From the NCBI GenBank assembly GCA_027186245.1, contig CP114489.1, positions 8,625,501-8,689,500 of the forward strand: a stretch of 64,000 nt of DNA, given 5' to 3'. The DNA is from Coriaria nepalensis (taxonomy: Eukaryota; Streptophyta; Magnoliopsida; Cucurbitales; Coriariaceae). Position numbers and translations under genes: made by a program. Shown one piece after another: positions 49,761 through 62,960 of this stretch (positions are counted from its first letter, which is position 1; the number at the start of each line of letters is the position of its first letter). The notes beneath the pieces are model-generated. The model had not been told where the DNA came from. It worked only from the letters and a program-made list of their open reading frames with translations, and ran no database searches.

Positions 49761-51620
49761 GTCCTCATTCAAGCTGGGACTACGACAATCTCAAATAGCT
49801 TGAGACTGCACTTTGATCCGCCGTTCCTCAATAGGTACGGGAGCATGAAGCTTATACTTTTAAGCAATTCAATTAGCTTCTTCTTATAGTACTTGCTACT
49901 AGATACATTGTGCAAGATATTGATCTTGTGTTCAGGAATATCCACGAAAGCTGCCAAATGCTCGTTCTTGATATTGTAAGGGATATAAAGCCAGTTCATG
50001 TATTTCCATGCGACTCCGACAATTGGTATATATCCATCGACATACTCCTTCATCATTTAGTTGTCTTAAAATATACATGATTTTAATGGTCCTGCACCTT
50101 CAAGTTCTTAAATGTCGTCTTCCAACAATAATCCAAGAATGCATATTCATCCACGTGCTGCAACCATAAAGAAAAAAAAATCATAAGTTAAATGAAAAAA
50201 AATTATTAAAACATTTATCTATATATCCAATCGATTTAGAATACTTACAAAACTATGTTGCTATGTCTTAGGCTTGACTATCTCCTAAAAAATGTCTTAT
50301 CGTACTTATTGCCATCGATTCCAACGATAGTTGACTTGTCATGGGAAAATCAAGATAATTATAGTTAGTAACATAACCCTGTATAACTTAAAATGAAGTT
50401 TATGACTCAAAATATACTTACGGCTCTGTATTACCTTCTAGTCATAATTGTATTTCTCTCTTGTTTTCCTTATTTAGACTAAGAAGTAGCATCACTGATA
50501 ATCCATTTCTCTTCTTATATCTTTTTTTTTTACCTATGTCTATAAATAGAGACATGATGATTGGACCAAGTTTCCTCATCCTCTTACCTTGTCTGGTCTC
50601 AATGATGAGTAAGGTCACATATGACTCGATTGAATTCTCAGGATATTCCTCACCCATATACTTGACAATACTCGCATCATAAACAACAATGTCAAGATTC
50701 GGTTTGACGGTCAAAAGTGGTGTAGACAAGGCAATAGAAGATAAAGGCACTATAGCGGATGACAGGTGTTAGACTGATGATATAAGCACAATGAATTGAG
50801 ATGGTGGTGGCCAGTCATAGTGGCAGGCAAATGGAAATGTGATGGATGAAGAAGAATATTTAGAAGATGTCATTGGATCTATCTCATCTCTTATATCTCT
50901 AAACATCTTTTTATCTCTCTCATCTGATTATTCATATCATCTCCCAACTCTTTAAACATGCTCTCTATCTTCTCCTCCAAACCCATAAACAGAGTGCTCA
51001 TCTTCTTCTCTAGATTCTTACTGTTCCACTTAGCTTTATCACTTTTTTCTTCTTCTCCTCCTCCTCCTCCTCCTTTTTTTTCTTTTTCTACGCTCGTCAA
51101 AATGTCCACCGCTTCATCGCCCTCATCCAGAAAAGGTTCTAGAGTCATCAAATACTCCTGGCTACTTCTTCATTGGTTGGTTTCAGGATTCCACAAACGA
51201 CGAGCTGTATTAAATGAAAATCAAAGCCAATTAAATATCAATATCTAATCAATATGAAGTATAATAGTTTAATTAAATAAATGACACTTACATGTTTTTC
51301 CTTATTCACTTTTCGATATTTTCATAACTTATAGGAAGGTCCATGGATGACCAATTTAAAATCCGAGGCATGAGATTCTCTTCACCTCGCACTGTAGCTC
51401 ACTTTCTATAATAAGGCATGACTTCGTATCCAAAGAGCTGCATAGTGATAAATGGATTAGTAAACATAAAAGTAAGCTTAATAACATTAATAAATAAAAT
51501 AACAAAAGTAAAATAGAAGTCTAACTTGTAAAGCCAACATAAACTCATATAAGGAATATGTTTCCTCTTTCTCCTTCTTCTTCGGTCGGTCTCTATATGT
51601 GCAATGGTCTTCATCTTAAT
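49760..51620 (-). pseudogene. DUF1985 / Ulp1 (C48) protease-like gene remnant, probably Mutator-element cargo
   Basis: On the minus strand, 51614-51399 reads RRRKRKHIPYMSLCWLYK and, across a likely small intron, LFGYEVMPYYRK followed by MPRILNWSSMD, resembling the plant DUF1985 end. An Asp/Glu/Lys-rich coiled-coil piece follows (51151-50891, with a Gly run). Further down are HVDEYAFLDYCW (~50150) and the frame 50056-49769 with YVDGYIPIVGVAWKYMNWLYIPYNIKNEHLAAFVDIPEHKINI split over the usual Ulp1 spacing. The family has NxHW...VYDS: here His is kept, Trp is Leu, and the Asp position reads ILHNV, so the catalytic Asp is lost. Internal stops confirm a pseudogene. DUF1985-Ulp1 genes are typically carried by plant Mutator-like transposons; no terminal inverted repeats were found here. 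Confidence 0.65.
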
Positions 51621-54055
51621 ATTCTTCTTAAGCGACTAAATGGTAGTCTCACATACCCGATTACTTGAAGTATGATTTTCCAGCGTGGATTCATAGGTGT
51701 ACTTGCTAGATTATCTTTCTTCTTCCTTTTTTTCATTAGCATCCTTCACATTCGCACAAGTATGAGCCATCAAGTAGATTAATGTTTGCGAAATAGAGGT
51801 TCAAGGTTTATGGGTTTTTTGTTTCCTGAGATGGGCTGAAAATGAAGATTCTAGACAGAGGTAGATATGTTTGCGAATTGGTCGGATTCCTTCTTCAACG
51901 GTCATGCATTCCAGACATGCGATAATGAAAATTTCATATTGTGCGTTAATGGAGGGAAGAAGAAGAAAACTGAATGTTTTTTTTTTCTTTTGAAATTGGA
52001 AAATAAATGGTAAGCATATTTTAGTAACGGTATTTTAGTAAATTGTAGATATTTATATATATATTTTTTATTTAAGTTATAAAATGAAAGCAAGGCCATT
52101 TCATGTATAAACTTTATAAGGGGTTTATTTTTTTGGAATTAACTCTTAATTAAGATCACTTTTGATAATATATGTAAGACTTTAAGGGCACATTTTGTTT
52201 GAATTTTTGGTGGTCAATTGTTTGGTTCGAAGAATAATGAAGTATGTATTTAGTGGAAATCAATCTAATCATTCTTTTATACGACTCTTTTATTTATTTT
52301 TAAATTTTATTATAACCTTTAAATAATTTTTAAAATTTATTTTTATATACCAAATCTTTTAAGTATTTTAAAACTTATTTTCCTTATTCTATTTGCAGAA
52401 AATTATCATTCATATTCTTCATTTCATTTCCACTCTTATTCCATTTCCCATTCCCTTAAGGAATCAAATCAAACATATTTTTTTTGTCTACTTAAAAAAG
52501 TTAAAAAAATTATCCAAATACTATAATATATTTAAAAAATACAAAAAAAAAGAAAACAAAAATCTTATGTAAATTGATTCTCACCAAAAAAAAAAATACT
52601 TATTTAGATGAAAATAAAAATAGAAAAATAATTTTTTCATTCAAGTAGAATTTAAAAATTTTCTCACTTTTTTATTTAACAAAATATTAGAATAAAATAA
52701 TTTTTTTATTCTAATCTCACAGAAGAATCAAAAGCTAATATGCCTTTCAAGAATAATTAAAATCGAGAAAAATCATTTTTAGCTTTTATACTCTTTGATT
52801 GAAAAATGGATAATTAGAAAGTCTTGATATAAAATCGTGTGTAGCTTCTTAAATGTCACTAAAGAATCTAAAATCTATTTAATGAAGAGTTCTATAAAAA
52901 TGGCATGCCATAAATCTTAGAAATAAAAAAAAATATTTCTAGATTTAAGACAATATTCAAACTCCCCCTCAAAACAGGGAAAGTGGTCCAAAAATATGAT
53001 AGATTCACCGTTCACCATGACATGTCTGATTGGCAAGTCCCTGAAATTTTTTCTTAACATTCTAAACAGTCAACGGTCAACTGTCAACGATCAACGGCCA
53101 ACCTTACGTGATATCCTTTTCAAACAGAACAAGCTTCCGGTCACCCGAGCTGACCAAGTGCTACAGGTCCATTGCTCTTCCCTCCCCGTTTCATTAGCCT
53201 TCCTGGTTTGGTGCACCTAAACAATTATCATACATATATATATATATATATATATATTCTGTAATAATAACAACATCATAATTATTATGATTAATTTATC
53301 TTTTTTTACGTAATTTAATTTTTATAAATTTATTTTTATATAATTTTTAGTTAATATTTTAGTTATTATATAATTAAAATAAAATTTTAGTTTTTATAAA
53401 TGGAATTAAGATCACTATACTTACATGACATATTGATAACATGTATTTTAAGTCATTAAAATAAATTATTTATTATTTTTTACCTCTAATTTTTATTATT
53501 TCAATTTTTTTCTCTTATTAATTAATTATTTTTTTTAAATTCAAATATCTTTTCTTTAAATAAAAATTAAGGGAAAAAAATGAAACTTCATTTGATTAAA
53601 AAAAAAAAAAAATCAAAATAATTTTGTTTTTTATAAAAAAAGTTGATCGAAATAATTCAATTTTTTCATTAAATATTTTAACAAAATAGAATTTTTGTTA
53701 TAAAGTGGATCAAATGGATTCCATTCTTTTTTATTTAAAGAAAAAAGAAAATTTGAATTAAAAAAAATAATTAATAAGAAAAACAATTAAAAAAATAAAA
53801 AATTAATAATAAAAAATAAAAAATAACTTTTTATTACTAATGATCTTAATTTATAAGAATTAAATATTTTTATTTAAATTATATAAAAATTTAAAAAATT
53901 AGCCAAATATTATTTGAGAATGATTTATAAAAATAAAATTATATAAAAATAAAAAATAAATTCAATTTAAAGGAGCGCTGCCCCTTTGAAATTTTGAATC
54001 ACATTTGAATATACTGTAACTCCAAAAAAAAATATATATATATATAAATATATAT
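51621..54055. other. AT-rich intergenic DNA with simple repeats
   Basis: Contains TA runs near 53230-53257 and 54030-54060, A/T-rich low-complexity DNA and a short GTCAACNGTCAAC-type repeat at about 53068-53100. No convincing coding sequence is seen. A 74-codon open frame at 52996-53220 has no recognisable homology. Confidence 0.5.
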
Positions 54056-54335
54056 ATATATTTATATAAATAAAATAATGGTCGTTGGACTTCTTCTTCT
54101 TCCCTCTTTCTCTGATTGTTCGTACTTTCTCTCTCATTCTCATTTCTCTATCTACTACCAACCCTCGAGGCCGAATCTCTCTCTTCCCCCCCTTCTCTCT
54201 CTCCTTTCTATCTGTTTCGGTAGCTCGCGACTGTTCTTTTGTTCTTTTGTGCTTGGAAAAAGGATTTGGTTCGATAAAAGGATCGTGAAGGAGGTGATGA
54301 TTATTGCACTGTTGCAGTCAATATCAGAGTAGGAA
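54056..54335 (+). promoter_or_regulatory. putative core promoter and leader of the MACPF gene
   Basis: A TATA-like TATATAAATAAA (about 54058-54071) lies ~270 bp upstream of the start codon and is followed by a strongly pyrimidine-rich leader (54090-54215). An upstream frame opening at ATG 54078 runs 84 codons and ends with TAG at 54330-54332, three bases before the main ATG at 54336. Whether that ATG is inside the transcript depends on the start site, which cannot be fixed here. Confidence 0.45.
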
Positions 54336-57300
54336 ATGATGAAGATGACGAACGCTGCGCAGAGAGCCGTAGAGGAAGCGATTGCGTCGATTGGAGTTGG
54401 ATATGATCTCGCCGTGGATTTGAGGTTGAAGTATTGTAAGAGGAACTCTGTTGAGTCGAGGTTGATCGCCGTCGATGAGGGTCGGTTCCGTGATATGGTG
54501 ATTCCGGGAGGGATTCTGGTTCCGAGAGTTCCTAAATCTATCAAATGTGATAAAGGGGAGCGGACGAGGTTCGGCTCTGATGTTCTCTCTTTCCAACAGG
54601 TAGGCCTACTTGAGTTTACTCAAGTTAAGCACATTTTCCTTGTCATGCACTGGTAATCATTTGTGGAGCTCGCTATGACTCTAAGTTTCGTTCTTTACTT
54701 GATGAAGGTTGTTACTGAATGAATCCTTGATCTTTAGCCTTATTTTAGAGGTGATTTTTTTCAACCAAGTCTTATATGTATCAGGAAATAGAATTCAAGT
54801 AAGTATTATCAGAGCAGAAAGGGGACGGGCCTGCCAATATTTGAGCTCATCTGTCAGTTGTGCTAGTTTGCTTTAGCATTTCCCAAACCAGTTTTGTAAA
54901 GTGCACTTTTGGATTTTGTGCGTCAAATTTGGTTTAAAAGCATGTGTTTATGGTTAAGAGTTTTCCAAACCGCTGTTTCCCAAATTAAAATGCGAAAGCA
55001 AGTTCTGTTGTGCCAATGAGAGGAAGCATATCTATATATAGACACACACACACATACAGCAACTTACAGTAATTAGTATATGAATGCCTGCAAGATTCTT
55101 AGTTCTCACTTGTATTAGCTGTGTCTCTGCTTCTAGATGTCGGAGCAATTTAACCAGGAATTATCACTCTCTGGAAAAATTCCCTCGGGACATTTCAACG
55201 CTGCATTTGAATTTACAGCCGGTTGGCAGAAAGATGCTGCAAGCACTAAATCACTTGCTTTTGATGGTGTTTCAATCACCCTTTACAACATTGCATTAGA
55301 AAAATCTCAGGTGGTTCTGCGTGATCACGTAAGACAGGCGGTACCCTCTTCTTGGGATCCTGCTGCATTAGCAAGGTGAGGTTTTATAGCTTTATCACTC
55401 AGACGAGGTTAGCATCGCCATAAAATGAAATCATATTATTGGACTTCTCCAAGTTGTCCATTTTATTTTCATAATGGATGTTTTTCTGTCATGTGCATCC
55501 TTAACTTTTTAAGTTTTGATATTCTAACTAGCCTTCCCCAAGGGCACACAATAAAAACTTTTGAAACTTAAAAGTTGCCAAGCATTTTGGATCAATTCAT
55601 GTAAGTTTTTAAAGACAGGTGAAGGAAGCTAACTCAGATCTGAATTTGGTCTTAAACTTCTCTCTTTGGCTCACTGAAAATCGAAAGCAGTTATGCTTAA
55701 CTTTCTGACTCAACTTTTTTCTAGCACTTTGGATCATTAAGTTGTCTTTTGATTTATGATGTGTACTTAAACGACAACTAGGCACACTTATGATATCCCC
55801 ACTAGTTTGAATAACTGAGTGAAATTATATCTATTGCTTAATGCTAGGTTTATTGAGAAGTATGGCACCCATGTTATAGTTGGTGTAAAGATGGGAGGAA
55901 AGGATGTTATATATGTGAAGCAGCAGCACGCCTCACCTCTCCAACCTGCTGAAGTTCTGAAAAAATTGAAGGATATGGCAGATAATATCTTTGTAAATGT
56001 AACGGGGCAGGATAGTGTAAATAAGGAAAAGCACAGTTACAAGCAGAAGGTTTGTTTAGTTTCATGTTTCAACCTATGCTTGTGAGTTCAATTTAGCATT
56101 AGTTGTAGTGATGTATTTAGTGTTTTAGCTTAGGCCAATGGTCAATGCTAGGAGATATATTAATGTAAAAACTAAAAACCACTGTTACATTTTAGTTCAT
56201 ACACGAAGCATTTTAGCAAATGAATTATTTGGATCGATATAATTTATTACCAATTACATTTTCATTGGCTATGCTGTCATCGCTCTGCTTATGAATATCT
56301 TATTTTCTTTTTTGACATTGTGCAAATTTATTGGGTGCAACATATTTGTTTTGAAACTACCTTAACTTGTGCCATTTTATTTCAATCTATCTAGGAACAT
56401 GGAATGACTTTCATGGACACATTGCCATCTAGTTCTTACTCCCTATTAGAGGTATGATTCTGGGAAAAACGATGATCACTTAAAGTTGCTATTTGGGGTG
56501 GAAATCCTGATTGACACATCATGACTGTTTTCCATTGATTTTGATCATTCTCATTCATTTTTTCCATTATGTGTATAGTAGTTTGTGTCAGAAATACCAA
56601 AAATATAAGATTTCATTCTTTTATCTTCAATTGTTTCTCTTAGACCCAATGAATCTCTATTTTAACTCATTAAACCATCCCATCAAAATGATCATCCCTA
56701 TCTGAGTAGGGGAATGTTAAAATATTCACGTTGGTGATTATGTGTAAGATGTTGACACTATTGCTTTATCCATGGTGATCTAAAGTCACCTTTTTTTATG
56801 GCCTTATTTATTGTCTCTGAGTTTTTACTTTCTATCAGTCATTGCTGATAATATTTTGTCTTCACTTGTTCAGTTGCAAGATATGAAGTTCATGTGCAAG
56901 AGAAAGGGTGGAAGCCTGAAGAAAAAGCTATCCCATACTGAGTGGTGCCACTCTGTTCAGTTTGACCCTGATGTCATCTCAATGTCATTTGTCCCAATCA
57001 CATCCTTACTGAGTGGAATTAATGGGAGTGGATTCCTAACTCACGCCATTAATCTTTATCTTCGATGTAAGTGTAAATTTTATTCTCATGTTGCAACTTT
57101 TGCAGTTTATATCTCGTGCTGATCTAGGACAAATAATGTGCATGGTTTCTGGTTAAAACAAAGTTTTTGTATTAGGATGGATTTCAAGATTTAAAAAAAA
57201 AAATTGGAGGTATCAACTTTTTCACTAATACTTTTCCTTCAAGAAAATTAAGATTTCTGTACAGTGTTGAACAATTTCTTTCTATGAAAGAGGAATCTGT

Positions 57301-59276
57301 AAATGTTTGGTTTATTGTACTGCCACATAAGCTCTAAATCACTAAAATGCTTGCTGTAGTATTTTTTTATTTTTGCCGCACGGGTTTTTTCTCATAAAAA
57401 ATGAGAAAAGGGAAAAGCCTTTGGATGCCTCTTTTGGCTGAGGAAACGCCATTATTCTCGTAGGTTGCACATCACACCACCTTGTTAACATCTCAGAAGT
57501 TGGGATAAAGTAGAGTCTTGCTTTATCTTGGTGTTTGACTCAATTCAATGGTCTGCTTTGTGCTACCCAACACATTAGTGGATAATATTTATCATATCTT
57601 TTATTATCCATATTGTAGTGAAGCTCTGAAACTGCATGTGGAATGTAGCCAGCCCTTGCAATCTTATGTTTATTCAATGGTATAGGCCACCCAAAAATGG
57701 TTTTAACATTCTTCAATCTTCATCTCAGTTGCCAATAATTATGCCACAAAATTTTGTGCGTAACTGCTTAGAAGTCTCATACATCAAGGGCGTGGTGGCC
57801 CTGGAATCCAGGACCTTAACTGCAGTAGTTACATGTAATCTTAGTCCCTTCAGCTTTAAGCTCCTTTAGTCATCCTTAGATTCATGAAAGAATAAAAGTG
57901 TGGTTTCTCAATATGGGAAGTTCTTGTGCTCTCTAAGAGCATCCATGATGGGTGTCATATCGACATTCTTATCACACAACATAACTTTTTCGTCGGCCAA
58001 CAATTGAGATGGTAATGTTTGACTGGCTTTAGAAAGAATTCCCCTAGTTTTATGACTTTGTTATGTGTGTACTTTTTTGTGGAAAGTGTAAAAAATCTTA
58101 ATGATATGGTTCTCAATTTCAGATAAGCCACCAATAGAAGAATTGCATCAGTTTTTGGAGTTCCAACTGCCACGGCAGTGGGCCCCAGTATTTGGCGAGC
58201 TTCCTCTTGGTCCAGACAGGAAGATGCAGAATGGTTCATCTTTGCAGTTTAGCTTCATGGGCCCCAAACTCTATGTGAATACAACTCCGGTAGTGTTCTT
58301 TTTCTTAAACTAACCAATTATTCTGGATCTTTCTCTTGATCTCTGTTCAAAAGAATAGTAGTTGAAAACAGCCTAAAAAGGGTTGTGGCATTTTAAACTT
58401 GCAAAGTCATGGAAAGCGGCGATAGCCAATATGTCTATAGTTTCATTCTCAGAAGAAACAAGATAGGATTGTAAGAAATTAGGCACCCGCTTATCTAAAC
58501 ATTCAGTTATGACTTGGCTTTTACACTCATCTAGTGTTCTCAACTTTTCTTAAACAAAAATGCTGAAACAGGTTGATGTGGATAAGAAACCAGTAACAGG
58601 TCTCAGATTATATCTAGAAGGAAAAAGAAGCAATTCCCTAGCAATCCACTTACAACACCTCTCCACAGTGCCAAAGACTTTCCAACTCCTCAATAAACCA
58701 AACAACAACAAGAACATCTCTCTTCCTTCCTCTGACCGAAGATACTACGAAAAAGTCCAATGGAAGAGCTTCTCCCATGTCTGCACAGCACCTGTGGAGA
58801 GTGAAGACAATCATTCCATCGTCTCTGGAGCACATTTTGAGATTTCTGACAATGGTCTAAGGAAAGTGCTATTCCTCCGCCTTCATTTCTCAAAAGTTTC
58901 GGGAGTGACACTTGTCAAGCAGTCGGAATGGGATGGGTCCCCTAGCATCGTTCAGAAATCTGGAATAATCTCAAGCTTGATTAGTACCCGTTTTAGCACC
59001 ACCACGAATCAGAAACCACCACCTCAGCCCGCTGATGTGAATGTGAACTCTGCCGTTTATCCTGGTGGCCCCCCTGTCCCTACTCAAATGCCTAAGCTTT
59101 TGAGGTTTGTTGATACTACGGAGATGACAAGGGGTCCACAGGACTCACCGGGTTATTGGGTTGTTTCTGGAGCGAAGCTTCATGTCGAAAGGGGAAAGAT
59201 ATCTCTTCGAGTTAAGTACTCTCTCTTGACCATGGTTTTACCTGATGAGGATGTGCATCAGGATTTGTTGATTTAA
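54336..59276 (+). CDS. MACPF-domain protein of the plant CAD1/NSL1 class, 608 aa, seven exons
   Basis: Exons: 54336-54599, 55137-55375, 55848-56049, 56395-56451, 56874-57066, 58123-58289 and 58572-59276 (1827 nt, all GT-AG, frame kept). The protein opens MMKMTNAAQRAVEEAIASIG and carries DLRLKYCK, SIKCDKGERTRF, DVLSFQQMSEQFNQELSL and the MACPF signature YGTHVIVGVKMGG (YGTH at residues ~172-175). The C-terminal half holds LRLYLEGKRSNSLAIHLQHL, the plant-specific region after MACPF, and ends VLPDEDVHQDLLI. No signal peptide is visible. Family knowledge: CAD1 and NSL1 in Arabidopsis restrain salicylic-acid-linked cell death; this sequence appears closer to the less-studied At4g24290/At1g14780 group. 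Plant members are not known to act as pore-forming toxins. Exon 4 is only 57 nt. No break or missing motif is seen. Confidence 0.92.
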
Positions 59277-61180
59277 TGTTTTGTTACAAGAAAGGAAAAT
59301 ATGGGTTTTGTGGAAAAAAGAAAAGTAATGGATATAATGCTTGGAGTCGATGGACATTGGTTTGCACTTTGTAGGGTGTTCAAAGGTTGTGTAAATTTCT
59401 AGTTGTTGAGAAAGAGGGTTTAAATTTTAAATTTTTTATTTTTTTTTCTTCGTTTATTATTATTTTTGTTCTTTTTGTTGGGAACGTTAGATGAGGTGGT
59501 TGGTTGTACATAAGGTGTTTCTTTGTTCATCTGTTGTAACTTAAATTGTTGAAGAATAATAGTTACTAGTTGTCCTTGAGACAATTTGGCAATGTAATAT
59601 TATGCCTTCATTTGTTGTTGCCAATTCTTTTAGGGGCCATCTGGTTCACAAATTGCGTGGTTCTCTGCATTGGCATCTTAAATATGTCCATCTTTGTTCG
59701 ATGAATTTATAAGTATATAGGGGTATCAGATTAGCATGGTTTGTGGTTATGAGGTTCTAGGATTTTCGAGAATCTTAGAATGCCCGTGTCACATATATAT
59801 ATGAGAAAGTGTGAGCATCCTAAACCCTTCATAAATGTAAGATAAAAGATATTCGAGCGTGTATCTCATTTCTACTCATTAGAATCTCTTTCATAAAAGC
59901 AAGGGGTTGGATGAGACTTCAGCCTCCGACGACTCCTGACCTCCGGCGATTCCCTACATCTCATTTCCACTAATATTTTATTTTGATCAACAAATATGGA
60001 TTTACTGTTTGGTGACTTAATTTTACTTTTGGTGACTTAATTTTACTTTTATTTTGTTTAATTGTTTGGATGATTTTATAAATGTGAGATAGAAAACTTT
60101 TAAATTTATTTACGATTATATCTTTTAATAATAAATATTTAATTACATAATAATGTTAATACGGTTAAAAGACAATTTCTTAAAAAAAGAAAAAAAAAAT
60201 CCACTCTTTTTTATTGCTCTCTAATTTTGGACGGGTAAAAAACATGATAAAAGTTCTCTCCCTCTTCCTATCTCTCCTTATAGTATAAACTCATTAAGAA
60301 TAGGACGTAAGTTTAAAATCTTACACCGGAAAAAAAAAATAATTCAAAAACCAAAAAAAAAAAAAAGTGAAAAAAAATATAAAAATGATACTTTATTTGT
60401 TAGTCAAGGGGAAACAATAATTCAAAATTTTAATTGGATCTAATCTTAATCATGGATTGAATTCATAAATATATACCAAAATCGATTATACATAAAATAT
60501 ACATCACATATATATTTGTGGAAAGCTCATAAAATCCCAAGAAATAAAAAAGATTAAGATAAAAAAAAACTTGCTGATATTAATAAAGAATCGAACAATT
60601 ATAGAATTGATCAAATCTTCTCCATCAAACCCAAATTCTATAAGAAAGATGATGTGTCCTCGTGTTCACTATCTAACCATATGCCACACGGTTTGTTTCG
60701 GTTAATTTAATTTCTACTTTAAAATTCAAATCATGAATTAAAAAGCTGGGGAGAAAGGAATAGATAAAGACTCTTTTCTCCATAATGATTTGGGCCAAAG
60801 GGATGAGAGACACTAGGTTATTTCGGCCAGCCTTAAAGATGCTTAAATAGAGCTCTATTAGGTTTAGGGTTACAATAAAATATTTTTTTTACTTTAACCC
60901 AGTCAACTATTAATTTAGTCAAAAGTTCCAACTATCCTTTAACTTTGAACTAAATTAAAAAAAAACAATTTGTGAAAGATCAAAATGACCTCAACTATTC
61001 TTCTTCTTCTCCTTCATCAAGTGATCGAGATCACACAAGCTCGATGACCAATTCTTCATCTTCTCCTTCATAACCTGATAACCCACTCGACCCATTGATC
61101 ATCAACCCACTCTTTTTCTTCTTTATGAAAATGGAAACAAGCAAACATCCAAAAAAAAAATTGCAATCTAGACCTTCTAG
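59277..61180. other. 3' UTR of the MACPF gene and intergenic DNA
   Basis: The first ~300 bp are likely 3' UTR (AATAAT-type signals near 59560). Beyond this there is AT-rich non-coding DNA. A stretch near 60780-60890 (GGTTATTTCGGCC...CTTAAATAGAGCTC) looks like an LTR promoter region, but no second copy or primer site was found. No gene is seen. Confidence 0.5.
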
Positions 61181-62165
61181 ACCCATTGAGCTCAACACGT
61201 CTGACTTGTAAATGTTTGTTCATAATTTTATTTAAAGGATTCTGAGCTTTTTATTTGGAGTTATGATACGTGCTATATATTGTTGGAAAGGTATGAATGT
61301 CTAGTTTCATATGCAAGTGGTTGTTTATAATTTAGAATTAAAACGAAACCGTTATATTGGAATAAGTGGAGTATGCATAATATCATTATTATTCAAATTG
61401 CATTCATCTTATATCACTCACTATGATATATTTGCTAATATCCAGAAAACGTGTCATACATGTATAGAAAGCTTTGGAAGTCTAGTTTCAAATACAACTA
61501 ACGGTTCAAAATTTTAATATCAAAATGAAAAAAAAAAGTATTATGAATTTAATAGAAAATGGTCATATACCCATTGAACTCTAAACCATTGAGGCCAACG
61601 GACCTACATTAATATCATATTATTTTAATAATTTCAAGCATTTTACTTGGAGATATGACACGTGCTATATACCGTTAGAAATATATATAGATGTCTAGTT
61701 TCATATGCAAGTGGCAGTTATAATTTCAAATTGAAATAAAAACGTAATAGTGGAATAAGTGGAGCATGTGCAATGTCATCATAATTCATAAATCATTCAT
61801 TTTTTTCTCACTCATTATGAGAGATTCGCTAATATCTAGAAAATGTGTCATATATGAATAGAAAGTTTTGGACGTTTAGTTTCAAATGCAACTAAAGGTT
61901 TGCAAATTCAATATCAGTTGAAAAAGCTATTACAAATTTAATGAACAATGATCATAGACCCATTGAGCTCAACGGGTTATTAACTTAACAGGTCTACAAC
62001 AATATCATTTGTTTTAAAGATTCCGAGCATTTTACTAAGAGATATGACACATTCTATATACCTTTGGAAATGTATATGCAAGTTACCATTTACAACTTCG
62101 AATTGAAATGAAAAAAAGTTATAATAGAGTAAGTGGAGTAAGCACAACATCATCATTTTCCGCCG
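61181..62165. repeat. satellite-like tandem repeat, ~389-bp dimeric unit, about 2.5 copies
   Basis: ACCCATTGA(G/A)CTC starts units at 61181, 61569 and 61958, a spacing of 388 and 389 bp. Inside each unit the phrase CTAGTTTCATATGCAAGTGG is followed ~181 bp later by a related half-unit version (CTAGTTTCAAATACAACTAA at 61482; TTTAGTTTCAAATGCAACTAA at 61875). The unit is thus itself a diverged dimer of ~180-208-bp monomers. The third unit is cut at ~62165. No coding sequence. Confidence 0.85.
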
Positions 62166-62437
62166 TCAAATAACGTATGATATTTAGCAACGCTACATAG
62201 ATATGTTATCTTGTAATTTGTTTTTGTATATGAATGTAAATTTAATCCTTATATATGAATGAAATTTAATCCTTATATAATTTTACAAATTGTTGCTTAT
62301 TATTTTAGTCCAATTAAATGTACCAGGATTATTATGAATTTATCCATTTTAACATCTAATATATGTACAATACAATTTTCAAATTAAATGTGCAAATTAC
62401 ATGTACAATCCATTTGAGATAAAGAAGTCTTTGATCT

Positions 62438-62745
62438 GAATACTCTACCAGTCAATAGGTCTTCTGAACACCCGTCGGCCCATCGAGTATTTAAGGTCAT
62501 AGAGTTTTAGACTTATACTGAAATAATCTACTAGTTAATGGGTCTTCTAAATACCCGTCGACTTGTCGAGTATTTCAAATTAGAGAGTTTTAGATTTTGT
62601 ACTGAAATACTTTACGGATCGATAGGTCTTCTGAACACAGGTTGAACAGTTGAGTATTTCAATACAGAGTTTAAAACTCTTTGATCTGAAATAGTTGACG
62701 GGTCGACGGGTGTTCAGAAGACCTATCGACCCGTAGACTATTTTC
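62438..62745. repeat. ~83-bp tandem repeat, four units, last with an inverted core
   Basis: Units start GAATACTCTAC (62438), GAAATAATCTAC (62520), GAAATACTTTAC (62604) and GAAATAGTTGAC (62688). The first three share AGGTCTTCTGAACACCCGTCG. In the fourth the core is reversed (GGGTGTTCAGAAGACCTATCGACCC), which gives a palindromic end. Confidence 0.85.
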
Positions 62746-62799
62746 GTACATAAAGTAAAAAAATTGTCAAAAGAGAGTCAAAAGTGGTCAAAAGTCGGG

Positions 62800-62960
62800 T
62801 CAAAGGGCATCGACCTATGAAGGGCTTTTCGACCCTTAGAGTTACTCTACGGGTTGAAGGGACTCGGCCTTATGTAGAGCCTTTCGACTCGTAGTGTAAC
62901 TCTAAGAGTCAAAGAGCATTTCACAAGTCGAAACCCTTCAACCCATAGAATAACTTAGAA
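62800..62960. repeat. dispersed TCGACCC/GGGTCGA-type inverted repeats
   Basis: Several imperfect inverted motifs (TTCGACCCTTAGAGTTACTCTACGGGTTGAAGG, CTTTCGACTCGTAG...) extend the CGACCCGTAG theme of the neighbouring tandem repeat. A further weak echo (CGTAGAGTAAATTA and TTTACTCTAAGGGTC) lies at 63790-63870. Confidence 0.6.

Noticed and set aside
52996..53220. 74-codon plus-strand frame
   Set aside because: No recognisable domain or splice partners, and it overlaps a short GTCAAC-type repeat.
54155..54596. Minus-strand frames of 129 and 90 codons
   Set aside because: Antisense shadows of MACPF exon 1 and its leader.
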